Below, piece after piece: positions 8,785 to 22,111 of a stretch of DNA of 51,831 nucleotides. Source of the stretch: Ichthyosporea sp. XGB-2017a (Eukaryota > Opisthokonta > Ichthyosporea); NCBI GenBank assembly GCA_002811675.1, contig PDIM01010350.1:12469-64299 (forward strand), given 5' to 3'. The translations under genes were made by a program, and so were the position numbers. The notes below the pieces were generated by a model, which saw only the letters and a program-made list of their open reading frames with translations, was not told where the DNA came from and made no database searches. Within the stretch, counting starts at the first letter, position 1; every line of letters begins with the position of its first letter.

Positions 8785-11700
8785 TGCTAACGGGAGTCAT
8801 GCTATTTTTCTGCTCTAAGTTCTTGTAAGACTGTACAAGTGCTTGACTTTCGACTATTGTTTTGAGATTATCTACACTTTGTTCTGATTTCATTAGCTCG
8901 CTCTCTAGAGCAGAGGCTCGCCTCGCTTGTGGCGCTAGCGTATCTATTTCTGCTCGAAGTTGCGCAATGAGATAGTTCTTCATATCAAGCATTTTCCGAA
9001 GACTGGTTATTTCCTCGGGCATACCATAAACATTTTCAAGCTCTTCGTGAAGACGCTTGCGGTATTCACGCTCGTATTTTGATTCCGTTCTGCTCAACTT
9101 TTCTTTCAGGCATGCAATCGTTGCTTTGCTTTCGCGTAAATCCTCTTGTAAATCCGCTGTTCCAGCTGTTTTGCCTTGGGACAAAGCAGTTATTGTTTGG
9201 TGGAGCAAAGTTATTTCCTCTTTAAGACGATTGATTTCTTCGTCTTTTTCTTTTGTGTTAGGTTTTGAAAGTTCTAGTGAATGAGATGTGCTCTGGGAAC
9301 TCATTCCATCATTGGTAGTGTTCATTTCAATGCCTTCTAATTTTGTTTGAATGTCTTTCATTACATTTTCCCTAAAGCTAAGCTCTTCTTGTAGCTGGGA
9401 ACAAAGTGCTTTTAAATCTTGACCGTCGCCCTCGCTAGTTTGCTGCAGAGAGGGCATTTCTTTGGTTTCACTCTTGCTATTTAAAGCTTCAACGATTCCT
9501 CGAATGACACTTTCTTTTGCTCCCAAATCTTTCAAGAGTACTTCAATGTTCGGATTCCCATCCTCCTCGCTAAGTTTTTTTGTTCTAATTTCAAATATTT
9601 CATTCTTCAAATCTTTGATTAGCGCATTTTTCTGATCAACCTCCTCTTGCAGAGCCTTCAAATTTTCAGACCCTGAGGTTTCATTTTCACCCAAGGTCCT
9701 TTGAATAACAGAGTTTCTTCTTTGGAATTTCAAAGTGTCAATTTCCAACTGCATAACTTTGATTCTTTCATTTTTTAAATCAAGTTCTTCTAATAAGTGC
9801 TCATGTCGCCCGTACTCATCGTCATCCAACTTTGAATTGGACTTTTCAGCTGAATCTTTAACAGACGACAATCTTGCTATTTCCATTCCCAGAGTTTTAA
9901 TCATCTCTTCTTTTTCTGATAGATTCTTCCTTAAAGTATTGCACAAATCCTCCAAATCCGATTCCTGATGGTGCTCTTTTTCTATTTCATGCTCGAAAAG
10001 CTTTTTTTGCTCTTCAAGCATATTCTCCAGCTCTTTCACTCGATCTGCATTTTTCAACTTCTCACCAAATGATACAGATTCCTTTTCATGCTGATTTTCA
10101 TGTTGTAAGCGTTCCACTTCTCCCTCTAACTTGTACAGCTCCCTTTCCTTTCCCATTAATTTATCGTTAGCAGCCTGCAACTGTTGCTCCAAAGACAGCT
10201 CCTTCTCTAACGCCTGTTGATACGTTTTTTTGCTTCTCTCCTCTGCCTGTCCAACAGCCTTCTCTGTTTCCATCTGGATTTTGCTAAGTTCCTTTGCATG
10301 CTTTTCCTTGAGACCCTTCACTTTGTTTTCAATCTCCTCATTAAGTTGGTTTTGTTTTACTTCCGCCCTGATTGAGTTTAAGGATGTCCAAGGCGAGATA
10401 TCTCCTGCTGACGATACACCTTTGACTACACCGACTCCAGCCCCTTCAAAAAGACTCTCGACCTCCATATATGTAGCTTTACACTTGGAAGCTAAATGAA
10501 CATTGCTCCGCTTTATATTTTCAATTTCTTGGCTTTGACTTTCAATGGTGTGCTTCAGATTATTAATATCCTTGATTTGCTTCTGGATAGTTGATTCTTT
10601 TTCCATCAGTTGCGATTCTGCTTTTTCTAGCAGCTTTTCCCTATGCTTGATGTCCCTTTCCACCGAACTCAAACTCTCGGAGGATTCTAATTGGGCACTC
10701 TGTAGTGCCGCCAATTGCACAGTTAAAGAAGATATGGAATGCTCTTTTTTTCTATTGGTCATTAGCTGGTTTTCAATTTCGGCATCTCTCTCATGCAGTT
10801 TTCTTTCTAGTTTGTCCACGGTTAATTTAAATTCTGCATTTCTATCGTTTAGCATCTGCATTTGCTTGGCATGCTCAGCCATAAACTCCTTCTTTTCTGC
10901 TTTCATTGCGTTTTTGCTTTCAGTTTCAATTCTGCTGCTGTCTTTTGCAGCAACTAGTTCTTCTTTGGTTCTCTTCAGCATTGATGAAAGTAGTTGAATT
11001 TCCTCTGCTTTGTCTTGTAAATGAGACATTTGTTCTTTCATAGCCCCAATTTGAGTCTCGAGCTCATGCCTTTCGTCTTGAATTGATTCAATTTTAATGT
11101 CCTTCATAAGCAATTTCTCTTGAAGTTCAATAATGGCATTTTTCAATTCAACTTGTGACATTCTAAATCCATTGTTTTCCACTAAAGCTTTTTTGAGAGA
11201 GTTAGAATTCGTAGTAACTTCTTTTGTTAGTTTTTGCTTCTCCTCCTGAAGATCGTCATGTGCTCTTAACAAACTGGACACTTCGTATTCATTAACTATT
11301 TTGGCCGGGCTAAATGGTGGGGGAGTCTGATATGAAGGTACCGGAACTTTACTGGACACTCCTTGAGATGATGAAAAGGTAGGTTTTTCATACCTTCGTT
11401 GAATGGAAGGGGTTCCTGGTAAAGAGCTATTATTTTCGGTGTGTGGCACGCTCTTTCCTTTCGACGCATGCATGCGAGGAGCCATCATTTCATGACCATC
11501 ATTTTCCATCATAATTACATAGGTGCTCCTACGCCGTTGAGATACAATGGCATCGGTTTCCTCTGTATTGGTCAAAAAAGAATGATCTTCTGTCTTTTCA
11601 TGAGTAGAAGCCTCTTTCACATTCCTTTTCCCTGTGACAAAGGCCGCAGAGGTTTTCCTGATATCGGGAGAATTGTACTGACTAGCATCGTCATTTCCAT

Positions 11701-12190
11701 TTTTAGCCTGGCAAGCTGAACAACGCTTTCTCCTCCCCCCTTCCTCACGACAATCCACACATGGTCCCGTAGTACCCCCCCTTTGGGAATTCTGGTATAC
11801 ATTTGCGCTATTAATATCAATGTAATTTGGAATGTACACATGTGTGAGTCTACCTGGACGCACAAATATCCCATGCAGAGGTTCACAACAAAAATACTGC
11901 AGACCCTGGACTGTACCATCATTTTTCCCCTCTGGTCTAGTCAACTCCACACCACACCACATTCCTTGCGAAAAGGCGACATTTCCCATAGTGCGAAGGA
12001 TGCCCTGCTTGGTCCCATCCAAAAACACTCGCTGACCTAGCTGGAGCGCGATTCCCACTCGGTCACGGACCACTGCAGTGCTTTTGGATTTCCCGTTAGC
12101 ATCTTCTTGCTTTCCGGCCATTTTCATACCGAACCTAGGAGTAATCGCCTCCTCCATCTCTTTCTCTTGCTCTTGATATTGCTCATACAT
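8780..12190 (-). CDS. CAP-Gly domain coiled-coil protein (CLIP-like)
   Basis: 1136 aa, one exon. An N-terminal CAP-Gly domain spans about 46-115, with the diagnostic GKNDG at 88-92 and HGIFVRP at 106-112. This domain binds the EEY/F tails of tubulin and EB proteins at microtubule plus ends. A cysteine cluster follows (C144, C147, C157, C160, C-x2-C...C-x2-C spacing), possibly a small zinc knuckle. After a Ser-rich linker, about 310-1120 is almost continuous heptad-like coiled coil rich in E, K and L. The architecture resembles CLIP-170, but with one CAP-Gly and the cysteine pair next to it rather than at the C-terminus. Likely role, inferred: a cytoskeletal linker at microtubule ends. Its 5' side faces the largest intergenic region. 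Confidence 0.9.
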   Translation of the reverse strand: MYEQYQEQEKEMEEAITPRFGMKMAGKQEDANGKSKSTAVVRDRVGIALQLGQRVFLDGTKQGILRTMGNVAFSQGMWCGVELTRPEGKNDGTVQGLQYFCCEPLHGIFVRPGRLTHVYIPNYIDINSANVYQNSQRGGTTGPCVDCREEGGRRKRCSACQAKNGNDDASQYNSPDIRKTSAAFVTGKRNVKEASTHEKTEDHSFLTNTEETDAIVSQRRRSTYVIMMENDGHEMMAPRMHASKGKSVPHTENNSSLPGTPSIQRRYEKPTFSSSQGVSSKVPVPSYQTPPPFSPAKIVNEYEVSSLLRAHDDLQEEKQKLTKEVTTNSNSLKKALVENNGFRMSQVELKNAIIELQEKLLMKDIKIESIQDERHELETQIGAMKEQMSHLQDKAEEIQLLSSMLKRTKEELVAAKDSSRIETESKNAMKAEKKEFMAEHAKQMQMLNDRNAEFKLTVDKLERKLHERDAEIENQLMTNRKKEHSISSLTVQLAALQSAQLESSESLSSVERDIKHREKLLEKAESQLMEKESTIQKQIKDINNLKHTIESQSQEIENIKRSNVHLASKCKATYMEVESLFEGAGVGVVKGVSSAGDISPWTSLNSIRAEVKQNQLNEEIENKVKGLKEKHAKELSKIQMETEKAVGQAEERSKKTYQQALEKELSLEQQLQAANDKLMGKERELYKLEGEVERLQHENQHEKESVSFGEKLKNADRVKELENMLEEQKKLFEHEIEKEHHQESDLEDLCNTLRKNLSEKEEMIKTLGMEIARLSSVKDSAEKSNSKLDDDEYGRHEHLLEELDLKNERIKVMQLEIDTLKFQRRNSVIQRTLGENETSGSENLKALQEEVDQKNALIKDLKNEIFEIRTKKLSEEDGNPNIEVLLKDLGAKESVIRGIVEALNSKSETKEMPSLQQTSEGDGQDLKALCSQLQEELSFRENVMKDIQTKLEGIEMNTTNDGMSSQSTSHSLELSKPNTKEKDEEINRLKEEITLLHQTITALSQGKTAGTADLQEDLRESKATIACLKEKLSRTESKYEREYRKRLHEELENVYGMPEEITSLRKMLDMKNYLIAQLRAEIDTLAPQARRASALESELMKSEQSVDNLKTIVESQALVQSYKNLEQKNSMTPVSK

Positions 12191-12217
12191 TTGTTATTCA
12201 AATTCCTTTATGTCATC

Positions 12218-12242
12218 TAATTTAATTTAATTTAATTTAATT
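12218..12242. repeat. (TAATT)5 microsatellite
   Basis: Five perfect TAATT units just upstream of the CAP-Gly start. Confidence 0.9.
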
Positions 12243-12549
12243 AGGTAATAAATCTCAAAACACACAGTTGATCTCACAACGCAACTCTATAAATATCAAA
12301 GCAAACAGTAGTATTAGATTGAACACGAGTTGTAGATATCAACTACTAGCAGTTCGTAATAGGTAGCTCATTGCTCATTCTCATTGAAGGGGGTAGGAAC
12401 AGGTGTTTTAATACAGCCCAAACATGAAGCTAGCTACATATTAATAATTAGCTATGTAGCTAGCTGCAGGAGATTTTATTTATCAGGTAATGGGCAGCTT
12501 CTATAACTAACATTAACTTCCTCTTATGGTAATTTGTGCCAGAACTAGC

Positions 12550-12585
12550 CACGTGTATTAAATACGTGTATTTTTCGACCACGTG
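12550..12585. promoter_or_regulatory. cluster of three G-box-like ACGT elements
   Basis: CACGTG at 12550-12555, TACGTG at 12563-12568 and CACGTG at 12580-12585, followed by a TATA-like TTATAAAA at 12592-12599. CACGTG is the core bound by bHLH and bZIP factors. Three within 36 bases is unlikely by chance in AT-rich DNA. The target could be either flanking gene or an unseen transcript. Confidence 0.45.
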
Positions 12586-14905
12586 CATCGGTTATAAAAT
12601 TGGCTCACGCGGCAGAAGATTGTCACGCGAGGAAAATATTTGTTTCCTATATTAATATTTATTGCTTCCCTTTATTTTATCTTCTCCTGCCAGTTCAATA
12701 AATAAAGGTAATTTCTCTCTTATTCTTTTCTTTTCCTTTTTTCGTCCTTTATTCTTGGACTTTTACAAAAGTTCTTGGTTTTTTCTCCAAACAAAGCATT
12801 GTTTCGTGCATTTTGCTTAGTAAATAGCTACAACAAGCCAATTTTTCTATCTTGACGAGCTTTCACATGTTGCGTGGTTGAGAAAAACTTGTCTTCGGCT
12901 GACAAGTTGATGATATTAAGTGGAGAGCAATAGACAACAGTAGTGTAAGGATACATCTGACATAAGTGACACAGATGCGTGAAATTCCGCCATGATAAAC
13001 ATCGATTCAATATAAGCTCATGTTGTTCAGAATTGCCACACTTTCGTTGTTATTCTCGACTATTGCTTATTGCGCTCAAGCGCTCAATTACAGTCTTATT
13101 TTTTGTGTATGGTTTATCGCTATGCACCAGTCAAATATAGTAGCCAAAGACTATGGTTGATGGTAACTTGCCTTTATCTATTTATAATGAATATGCGTAA
13201 ATTCCAGATAAGTAGCTAGCTAAGGGCACATGGAGAAGCACATTTGGCAAGGCGGGTTTTAAAACAAGCATCCCCGTTCACAATTAAATTTGATTGTTGG
13301 GCCTAAGCATTAATTGCAGTAACTGAACCTTTGTAATGTCAATTAAAAGGTGAGGATAAATTAGGAAGCAACTGCAACTAGCTGAGCTGACCGGCCGCCG
13401 CAGTAGCTAGCAGCTTTATAATTCTAGACAAATAATATTCAATTTGTAGATCACCATTCAAATATTCAAAACGCGGAGAAAGGACAACAGTGCTACCAGC
13501 AGAAGTTATAATGGCCGATCGCATACACAAAGCTAATGCGAAAAGGTAAATTTGCGTGATCGACGGTAGCTCGTGCAAATTCAAACGCAGCTCGACTTTA
13601 AAATAAACTGCACAGCAAGTGTGGACGAGCGAAGCTTGTGTAAGGGATCCAGTTTTGAGAAGCATAATTTTGAGGGGATGGGAGTTTTATCCAATCAGAG
13701 GGCTGCATTTTCCATATATCCTCGAAAAAATTGACCGTCAAAAGGGCCTGAGCTGATGAGAGAAAAACGCTACGCTGCGCTTCGCTCAATAATGAGTCAT
13801 GAGCGAGGAACATGAGTCTTGGCGCATGGTCGGTAACCGGTACAGCTCAAATATCATGGCCAGCCAGCAGCTGCAGCCTGCAGGTGCGCCGAGACTCGAG
13901 AGCCTGCTCATGCCAGCTGAAGATGACAACACTCGTGATAGTAGCTAGACCGAGGGAGTAGCTGGTCACTATGGTGTATTAGGTGATTATTGCAGCTAGA
14001 TCTATAAGGCGCCGCGTTACATAGCTAATTAGCTGGTCACTGCACAAACAACATGGACCCTAAAAGCTAGTGCATCATGTACTATAGCTACAGCCTACAG
14101 TACTGTACTTTGTCTTGATCATTTATCTAGGGCCGAGCGTGCTCTACCCCTCCGCACGCAGCTGGCTTCGCGTGCAAATTATAACACAGTCCTGGCCGCC
14201 GCGGCTCTTTCCAATAATTCATGGCATATCTTATGTATGGGGAAGGGCATAGAGAGACACCTCGCCACGCTAATAAGCCAGGCCAGTACCGTACGTACGA
14301 TGTGGGCCGACCCTTCGACCGTGCGCTCGTCGGCGTGTGGGTTTTGTACAATTTACTTATTTATTTGCATATTTCCCTTTGCCCATTTGGTTTCTCGCAA
14401 CTTGTGTTCTCGTGTTCAGAAGATTTGTAGTATTGGTAGATGATTTGGATGGTTTGGATCATCGTTAGGAGATCTGTATGGTGGGGTGTTGTGTCGCTAT
14501 GGATGATAATTAGTACATACATTCATTGAACCGAGAAAAGGAACTAGTGTATTGAATAACTGTCAAGAATTTTGCGTTTTCAGTGTTGCTTTGTTAGATT
14601 GTATTTCGTTTTTGTCGTTTTTTTTTTGTTTTACCCGGAAGCGGCTTATATGTAAGTAAACTTGCGGACTAACCTTGTTTTTATTCGTACTGAAGACTTT
14701 TGAGACGTAGTCATTGAGTTCGCTGATGATGAAAAGTTTCTTTTCCACTTTTTGAAAACAGTGTTTGGAGAAAGTATGGTCACAGATTTCTAACTATTAT
14801 TACTTGTATTGTTTACTTGTACTTCAATAGTTTGTTGCTGGGATCAATTACTATACAATAGCAACGATAATAGAGAATTCAGTTTGGCTGTTGTGTGTTT
14901 CAAAT

Positions 14906-15958
14906 ATGGAAAGTCCCTTGGAGGGCAAAGAAGATCGAAAGCCGAGAGACTCTGTTGATCAGAGGGCTGTTGAGGAAAAGCTAAAAGCCTTTTCTGACCT
15001 GGACAAAGAAGATCTTATTGAACAATTGGGAAAGTATCTGGGTGATACAATGGCCCTTCAGTCAAAGGTTGAGAGATTGGTAAGTTCTATGCTGTATGTA
15101 GAATATTGCTTTTTTTGCATGGGAAAGAAAGGGGAAGTTGGCTAATAGTCTTGCCTTTTTATCTTTATTTCTGTGTGTGTTCCTGAATTAAATGTTCAAT
15201 TAAAACAGGAGCAAATTATTCAGGGGAAAGAATTCTGCTCTGAATGTAAAAAGAAAGCAAAGCCAAGTACCTCGAGCAGTAGGAAAATTCGTTATAGAAG
15301 AACCTTTGCCGAGCTGAAGCGGTCCCATAAGTGCCCGGTTCCAGACTGTGACAAGGTTTATGCGTCAGAAGGTTCTCTTGCACAGCACATTACTCTTAAG
15401 CACATTACTCTTAAGCACTCACAGTATCCTAGAAAATTACTAAAAAGTGACATTGACCAATTTGATTCTGGCGACAACCGCCGACTGTCCCAAGGAAGTG
15501 ATGATATACCCATGTCTGGAACTATGGGTATTGGAGGATATGTGGGGGACAATGTCCATGATTATGATAGAGTTGCTGGACATTCAAGTAGCTTTAATGG
15601 TTCCATGGATGTAGTTATGGGGGGAAAGCCAAGTATGGCATTTGGGTTTGGTCAAATTGACGGGCATGGTCGCCGACAGAGTGCTCCTTGTCCACAATAT
15701 TATGAGCCCCGTCCGGGCGACCCGAACGTGTTTTCAAGAGGGGACGACCCTCTTTTATCTCAAACGCGCTTTCAAGGGCATTTACAGCCCCACTACGGTG
15801 AGCGTGAACATGTCAATTTGTCAACATCGGCTGGATCTACTGCACCCAACCTTAACACTGTCAATATCTGGAACCAGAACGCCATGCTGAAATCGAGTTT
15901 TGAGAATTTAGCGCTCACGAAGGATACTGAACAGAATCCTACTAAGCCTCAAGAGTAG
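14906..15958 (+). CDS. C2H2 zinc-finger protein with N-terminal coiled coil (one intron)
   Basis: Two exons: 14906-15079 and 15209-15958, joined in phase 0 across a GTAAGT...ACAG intron of 129 bases. Product 307 aa. The first ATG (14906) is chosen. An acidic-basic N-terminal helix (about 20-62, DLDKEDLIEQLGKYLGD) is likely coiled coil and runs on across the splice junction, followed by a CSEC pair. One C2H2 finger follows (CPVPDC...H-x4-H). An exact 15-base tandem duplication in its tail (15386-15400, 15401-15415) repeats ITLKH and so offers an extra histidine. The rest is Gly/Pro/Asn-rich and disordered. Probable nuclear DNA- or RNA-binding regulator, inferred from the finger only; the family is not recognised. 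Confidence 0.85.
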
Positions 15959-16045
15959 GATAAGCAATCCTTAATGGGTCGAAAGCGGGAGACTTATGTT
16001 TCCAATTGTTTGTATTCCCTTTATTGGAAGATTACAGCCTCTTTG

Positions 16046-16051
16046 AATAAA
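16046..16051 (+). terminator. poly(A) signal of the C2H2 gene
   Basis: AATAAA 88 bases past the stop, within the gap to the convergent DUF2045 gene. Confidence 0.5.
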
Positions 16052-16139
16052 CCCAATTTTTTGCACTTTCTTTTCGAGGGTTTGCGTGAATTTTCTTCTG
16101 GTTTATTTTACAAGGAAAAGTAGTTACATACTGGTGTTG

Positions 16140-17402
16140 CTAAAACTTCATCCTATCCAACACAGAGCGTTTGGGCTCTTCAAGCATATCGCGAATGATA
16201 AGGTCCCAAGAAAGACTGACATATGTGAGGTACGATCGAAAGGAAATTCTGCTATCAGTAATAGAGCTACCTTTGTCTGCGAGTTTTGCAATTGAAAATT
16301 TACTCATAAAATCACCCAACATGGCTCCAACACCTACACACACAAAATAAGAAACAGGGAGAGATAAAAGAAATTATACAATATAATGGCAGCAACAAGC
16401 AATTGGTTGATGTTAGTACCTAGTCAACAACAACACATTCTTTAGCAATAAAGATAACACATGAGCCAAGGCCTTACCCGTGCTGTCATCGTCAGTCCTG
16501 CTGATAGCCATTTGTGCCTCACCCTTGCACTGAGGCCCACGCATCATCAGGTACCTCACTGGCTTCCGATTAACAAGGACGTCTAATCCCGTTTTCTTCT
16601 TATTATATGCTTTATCCAAAGCATCGTACCCAACAGCGCCTTGGAATAAAACAGTTGAAGGAACATCGGGGCTTTCAATGGAAGCCTCTCCTTTGTCACC
16701 CAATACTTTTCCCAACCCTTCAATGCTATCCCTTGCATTCTGAGCATTGGCCTGACCCACCTTCGGCTGTGACAGAAGCTCTACACAAACGCATTCTCCC
16801 GGAGAAACCACAATGTCCTTGAATATGTTTTCAAAGTCCTCCAAAGCAAAATAAATGAAAGGGTATGTAAACTCTGTGTGGGTTCCTTTCACATCCATTC
16901 GTTGTCTGCTGGGTGAGGGATACACTTTGGTAACTGTTTTGGAGATTCCTTTCATTCGTTCAGATTTTGTGCGAGCCGTACAATGCGCTACAGTCACTCG
17001 ATAATCAAATTCGTGGAGTAGAATATTTAAATATACCGTCTTTTCCCAATCAACCCTTATTGAATGCTCATTTGGAATAGGAATTGGCCCGTTTTTTCGA
17101 AGGGCATAGAAAGGCTCTTCTTTCGATCCTTCAAGAGAACTTTGGCTATCCTCCCCATTAGGTGCACTCTCCGCGTTCTGTATCCTCACGAAGAATAACA
17201 AATCATCTTCGTCCCCACCAGCCCTTTCCACGAAGTATTGCTTAAACATGACGGACCAAAACAATCGATTCTCGGAGTATTTTTCCGGGTCAATGACCAC
17301 AAAATCGTCAGTGAAAGCAACTTCCCCGTGAGAATTAGTAAACTCACCATGATTCTTTTTCACGTGGTTTCTAATCTTTTCAAAGATATCTTCCAGCTCC
17401 AT
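16140..17402 (-). CDS. DUF2045 (KIAA0930-like) protein, one intron
   Basis: Two exons on the minus strand: 17402-16478 and 16333-16140. The intron (16477-16334, 144 bases) has a GTAAGG donor and a pyrimidine-rich TGTGTAG acceptor, and the frame joins cleanly (925 + 194 bases, 372 aa). The sequence follows the animal KIAA0930 family along its length: a FWSVMFKQYF segment, DDLLFFVR, DWEKTVYLNILL, SPSRQRMDVKG, FTYPFIYFALEDFE, VLFQGAVGYDAL, RGPQCKGEAQMA and, in the second exon, SYLTYVSLSWDLIIRDML. Without the second exon the conserved C-terminal helix would be missed. The biochemical function of the family is unknown. It lacks the long Ser-rich insert of the animal protein. Confidence 0.92.
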
Positions 17403-18154
17403 TGTCCTTTACAATTATTTATCTTCGATCGATCCCCCAGCCCCTCCCAACTTCGAGTCTGAATAGTGAATCCCCCCTTCAATAAGCCTATCTAGCTCTC
17501 CGTGACCAGTCAGGAGTGTGTCTCGAGTGATTCCCCTCTATGGACGTCTACAGTGAGGGGGAGGGATTGGGTCATTTATCTAGCAGCAGCTAGGTCTGTT
17601 ATCTATGGGGGCGAGGTGTTATTTTTAGTTTGGCTTTAGTGGCTGCTGTTGGTTTGGGGAATGGGGGCCGGGCAAGGAGCCCCTGTATTTGGTTCAGCTT
17701 CTTTTTATAATATATTTTTATTTTAAGTGGTTTGTTTGACAAGTTGTTGGTTTTTGATTTGAATTTTGGCTGATTTGATGCTGCTGGTTGGTGATCTTGT
17801 GGGGGATTGTGTTTGTACCAGACTTTCTGTTGATTGAGTGATAGTAGTGGTGTTTCTTGTATTTTCTTTTTTTTTTGTTTTTGTTTTTGGGGCGTTGGAT
17901 TTGGGTTTTGAAGTGGAACAAACTCGCTAGAAAGAGGTGGGTAGCTGATAAACGCAGAAGGACACGAAATCTGTTCCCCTTGTCTCTCTTCCCCCTCCGC
18001 TCCTGTGTACGCGTGTGTGGTGAGAACAGCTTCTGATTAGAGTAGTGGCTGTATTGTGTTATTGGGGGTTGGTTTAGTGAAGGTTTGTGGGTTTGTGCTA
18101 TTGGCGTTGGCGTTTTGAGTCGACTGTGAAAAGAAAGAGCTTATATACGATACC
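17403..18154. promoter_or_regulatory. divergent 5' region: DUF2045 / NDR kinase
   Basis: 750 bases, no gene seen. There is a GT/T-rich tract at about 17700-17900 and CAGCAGCTAG and CTAGCTC motifs near 17486-17590. It presumably holds both promoters and the kinase leader. Confidence 0.35.
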
Positions 18155-20088
<1,934 letters not shown>

Positions 20089-20127
20089 AATATTTAAATG
20101 ACCGATGATCCAGTGCCCGAAGATTTG

Positions 20128-21058
20128 NNNNNNNNNNNNNNNNNNNNNNNNNNNNNNNNNNNNNNNNNNNNNNNNNNNNNNNNNNNNNNNNNNNNNNNNN
20201 NNNNNNNNNNNNNNNNNNNNNNNNNNNNNNNNNNNNNNNNNNNNNNNNNNNNNNNNNNNNNNNNNNNNNNNNNNNNNNNNNNNNNNNNNNNNNNNNNNNN
20301 NNNNNNNNNNNNNNNNNNNNNNNNNNNNNNNNNNNNNNNNNNNNNNNNNNNNNNNNNNNNNNNNNNNNNNNNNNNNNNNNNNNNNNNNNNNNNNNNNNNN
20401 NNNNNNNNNNNNNNNNNNNNNNNNNNNNNNNNNNNNNNNNNNNNNNNNNNNNNNNNNNNNNNNNNNNNNNNNNNNNNNNNNNNNNNNNNNNNNNNNNNNN
20501 NNNNNNNNNNNNNNNNNNNNNNNNNNNNNNNNNNNNNNNNNNNNNNNNNNNNNNNNNNNNNNNNNNNNNNNNNNNNNNNNNNNNNNNNNNNNNNNNNNNN
20601 NNNNNNNNNNNNNNNNNNNNNNNNNNNNNNNNNNNNNNNNNNNNNNNNNNNNNNNNNNNNNNNNNNNNNNNNNNNNNNNNNNNNNNNNNNNNNNNNNNNN
20701 NNNNNNNNNNNNNNNNNNNNNNNNNNNNNNNNNNNNNNNNNNNNNNNNNNNNNNNNNNNNNNNNNNNNNNNNNNNNNNNNNNNNNNNNNNNNNNNNNNNN
20801 NNNNNNNNNNNNNNNNNNNNNNNNNNNNNNNNNNNNNNNNNNNNNNNNNNNNNNNNNNNNNNNNNNNNNNNNNNNNNNNNNNNNNNNNNNNNNNNNNNNN
20901 NNNNNNNNNNNNNNNNNNNNNNNNNNNNNNNNNNNNNNNNNNNNNNNNNNNNNNNNNNNNNNNNNNNNNNNNNNNNNNNNNNNNNNNNNNNNNNNNNNNN
21001 NNNNNNNNNNNNNNNNNNNNNNNNNNNNNNNNNNNNNNNNNNNNNNNNNNNNNNNNNN
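20128..21058. other. assembly gap (N run, 931 bases)
   Basis: Unsequenced. It is flanked on the left by the NDR 3' duplication and on the right by a long A-rich tract, so repeats probably broke the assembly. Frames through it are meaningless. Confidence 1.
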
Positions 21059-21101
21059 TAGTGAAGGAACAGAAGAAAAGTCAAGAAAAAAAAGGAAAAA
21101 A

Positions 21102-21133
<32 letters not shown>

Positions 21134-22111
21134 AAAACACCTAAAAAAATATTTTGAAAAAAGCGAAATGAGGATGAAAGGCTAAAGAATTCAAAGACCA
21201 AACTACAGACTAAGCAAAACACGAAGCGTACTATATTATTATTATTTAAAAGAAAAGAGTTGCACTCGTTGATTCCAGTTGCGATGGATGGCTATTGTTC
21301 TGGCAGCAAGCTGGAGTAAAAAATAAACGTAACTCTGAGCTTATGTACTTCATTGTGTGCTCTTTCTAGTGTGCATGCATCCGTCTAAACAAGTTGCATT
21401 GAAAGCTGTAAATGTTTGTCTTCGACCTATATTAAAACAGTTAGAACAAGAATGTCTTGCTAGACAAAAATTTGGAGCCAGCTGTTCCGTAATTCATTCT
21501 GGAGCTATATATTATAACATGACACATGTACATGAACCTGTACTGCACCACATAGCTAGATATATAAATTAAAGGTCACAGTTATACATAGCAAATGATG
21601 GGTCTGGGGGGAAGGAAGACATTCCCTTTTTAGGGAATATCTTCGAGAGGGGACTTCCATATATAATAGGAAGGGGGTGAAAGGGATACATAATCGAGAA
21701 TAGAATTAGTTATCCTGCAGCCATTCTTATAATTATGTAAGAAAGGTATTTTATATTATAATTGCTGTAGCTAAGCTGGACTGTTATACGTACTGCTGCT
21801 GCTTTGCACTAATGTGTATAGAACTGCTGGCAGAAGACAGAAGAGAGAGAGACAAAAGGAGGGAGAAAGAGGCTGATTGGGTGTTGTGTTGACTGTTGAC
21901 CAGGGAAAGGAAAGAAAATATCTCTTGATCGGGAAAAGTGATGTCTGTAAGGGGTTGGTATTACGGAAGGAGGTCAGATTCCTGAGAAAGTGCGAGTCGC
22001 AAATGCCAACAGCAAGAATAGGAGCAGGAATTGTACATTGATCTACTTGCCAAGCGGCCTTAAAGAAAACCAAGTTGCCAGGTACTTGCGTGTGCACATA
22101 ATAGGCTAACA
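21059..22111. other. A-rich tract and 5' region of the ankyrin gene
   Basis: A homopolymer-like A tract covers about 21085-21137. No gene is supported: a 71-codon + frame at 21357 starts with GTG and has no recognisable content. ATAGCTAG near 21551 and GTAGCTAAGCTGG near 21768 continue the AGCT pattern seen in other intergenic regions. Confidence 0.45.

Larger units (their letters stand above)
12191..14905. other. 2.7-kb gene-free region between CAP-Gly and C2H2 genes
   Basis: No frame longer than about 95 codons and no recognisable product on either strand. It holds an (AATTT)n microsatellite, three ACGT-core boxes (12550-12585), a TATA-like TTATAAAA at 12592-12599, many AGCT palindromes (12427-12467, 13213-13222, 13376-13414, 13940-14035) and a CCAAT box at 13691-13695. 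The 3' part (about 14360-14905) is probably the leader of the zinc-finger gene. The region could also host a non-coding transcript; nothing here proves it. Confidence 0.5.

Noticed and set aside
13378-13813. Two overlapping minus frames of 95 and 71 codons
   Set aside because: No motif, no ATG-supported continuous product and no splice pattern joining them.
20098-21144. Long frames through the N run
   Set aside because: They are an artefact of unsequenced bases being read as open.
21357-21572. 71-codon plus frame
   Set aside because: GTG start, no family match, AT-rich non-coding surroundings.
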